From positions 1 through 35,324 of the forward strand of contig CAJAJL010000109.1 of assembly GCA_903940125.1 (NCBI GenBank): DNA of 35,324 nt. Direction: 5' to 3'. This DNA is from an uncultured Chlorobiaceae bacterium (GTDB lineage Bacteria > Bacteroidota > Chlorobiia > Chlorobiales > Chlorobiaceae). The first letter of the stretch is position 1, and every line of letters starts with the position of its first letter. Below the pieces are notes generated by a model. The model saw nothing but the letters and a program-made list of their open reading frames with translations, was not told the DNA's origin and ran no database searches. A program made the translations under genes and the position numbers. Below are positions 34,600-35,324 of this stretch, in pieces.

Positions 34600-35324
34600 G
34601 CGCTCCTCCTTTTGACTGGATCCATTGAGCCTCGGCAATGAGCATATCTGCCTCGGCATTGAGTAAATTCTTTTTTGCGTTCACCAGATTGTTTTCAATA
34701 ATCACCCAGTCGTTGAAGGTCACCAGACCATTTGAGTACTGGGCGTTGGAGATTGTTGAGCGCTCGTTGGCTGCCAGAAGCTGTTTGTTCTGAACAAGAA
34801 CCAGCTGACGGGCATCCTGAAAACTCTTCCAGCTTTGTTCGAGTGCGTTGAACAGCAGAAGGAATCCGCTTTTTTCCTGTGCTTGCTGCTGGCTCAGGAA
34901 TGCCCTTGCCTTGGCTACCCGTGCCCGGCCGCTTCCGCCTGCATAAATGGGTACGGAGAGCGTCACCCCTGCACTCCAGTCAACCGCATCGGTCGGCAGA
35001 CGGTCATAAGCGCCTCGACCAACCGAAGAGGTCAGAGAGAGTTGCGGTGAAAAGGCACTTCTGGAAGCATCAAGATCAAACCGCGCAGCTTTGCTTCTGG
35101 TATCAAGCTGCTGAAAAAGGGGATGGTTTTTTACCAGCCGGGCAAGATCGGGTTTGCTTGTCGAAAGATCACTGACGTTGAATGTTCCCTTAACCTTGAG
35201 CGGCTGATGCTTATCGCGTCCGAGTGCTGAGGCAAGGTTTGTCTGGGCAAGAATAAGCCCTCGTTTAGCCTGGGAAACTTCAAACTCGGCTTGAGCAAGA
35301 TCGGCTTCGGCCTGACGAAGCGAA
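34580..35324 (-). CDS. TolC-like outer membrane efflux protein, partial (C-terminal part)
   Basis: The frame is open from the window edge to the stop at 34580, giving the last 247 residues of an outer-membrane channel of the TolC/OMF type. It contains the repeat-like helices of the family (LRQAEADLAQAEFEVSQAKR, then LILAQTNLASALG and, in the second half, LEQSWKSFQDARQLVLVQNK) and the beta strand segment VTLSVPIYAGGSGRARVA, a typical OMF motif. The N-terminus lies outside the window. It is the first gene seen in the tolC-macA-macB operon and would be the exit duct. Confidence 0.9.
   Translation of the reverse strand, partial: SLRQAEADLAQAEFEVSQAKRGLILAQTNLASALGRDKHQPLKVKGTFNVSDLSTSKPDLARLVKNHPLFQQLDTRSKAARFDLDASRSAFSPQLSLTSSVGRGAYDRLPTDAVDWSAGVTLSVPIYAGGSGRARVAKARAFLSQQQAQEKSGFLLLFNALEQSWKSFQDARQLVLVQNKQLLAANERSTISNAQYSNGLVTFNDWVIIENNLVNAKKNLLNAEADMLIAEAQWIQSKGGALEGQQE

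Noticed and set aside
1-35324. CRISPR arrays, tRNA or rRNA genes, insertion sequences and prophage genes
   Set aside because: No regularly spaced repeats, cloverleaf-like gene, rRNA-like tract, transposase or phage structural gene was found on either strand.

Overview
The window looks like a piece of a green sulfur bacterium (Chlorobiaceae) chromosome. This is an inference from gene content, not a database match: a B12-dependent class II ribonucleotide reductase, a DUF4293 membrane protein of the Bacteroidetes/Chlorobi type, a pdxA-ftsE pair, an mreC-mreD-mrdA wall operon, a divergent extra GroES and a TolC-MacA-MacB operon. Housekeeping blocks alternate with defence genes, toxin-antitoxin genes and gene debris. 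No rRNA, tRNA, CRISPR array, integrase or transposase was seen.

Layout. 1-2.5 kb: a defence scar on the minus strand. An N-terminally truncated type I methyltransferase gene (hsdM) is followed by an Abi/HEPN gene and a second copy of the last 65 codons of hsdM. A 55-bp hairpin repeat follows each hsdM end. 2.7-3.45 kb: an orphan HTH antitoxin with an odd tail, overlapping a small zinc-ribbon gene. 3.5-8.3 kb (minus): mreC-mreD-mrdA plus a translationally coupled FAD-linked oxidase. 8.5-14.3 kb (plus): a GroES-like protein, nadA, an S1/P1-nuclease/phospholipase-C-like secreted protein, a pentapeptide-repeat membrane protein, a stand-alone ketoacyl-ACP synthase III and pepD. 14.3-16.6 kb: a graveyard holding a broken DNA methyltransferase with a nuclease-like domain, an unidentified remnant, a frameshifted MNT nucleotidyltransferase, an intact toxin/antitoxin pair and a pheS tail fragment. 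16.8-20.3 kb: nrdJ. 20.4-21.7 kb: a DUF4258/YgiT toxin-antitoxin pair and a flavoprotein.

22.0-28.6 kb (minus) holds the main system: a complete type I Wadjet operon, jetA-jetB-jetC-jetD, with every junction overlapping. Wadjet is an SMC-like complex that senses and cleaves small circular DNA such as plasmids. JetC is the SMC motor, JetA and JetB are the kleisin- and KITE-like subunits, and JetD is the Toprim-like nuclease subunit. Its upstream edge is fused to the decayed end of a DUF4143 ATPase gene that sits behind a ParD-like antitoxin, which marks the probable insertion boundary.

29.3-35.3 kb (minus): ftsE, pdxA and a DUF4293 gene as one operon, then a tripartite efflux operon (TolC-like partial at the window edge, MacA-like, MacB-like) with overlapping genes. 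The known system of greatest interest is Wadjet. The least explained item is the hsdM-tail/hairpin/gene duplication at 0.1-2.5 kb.
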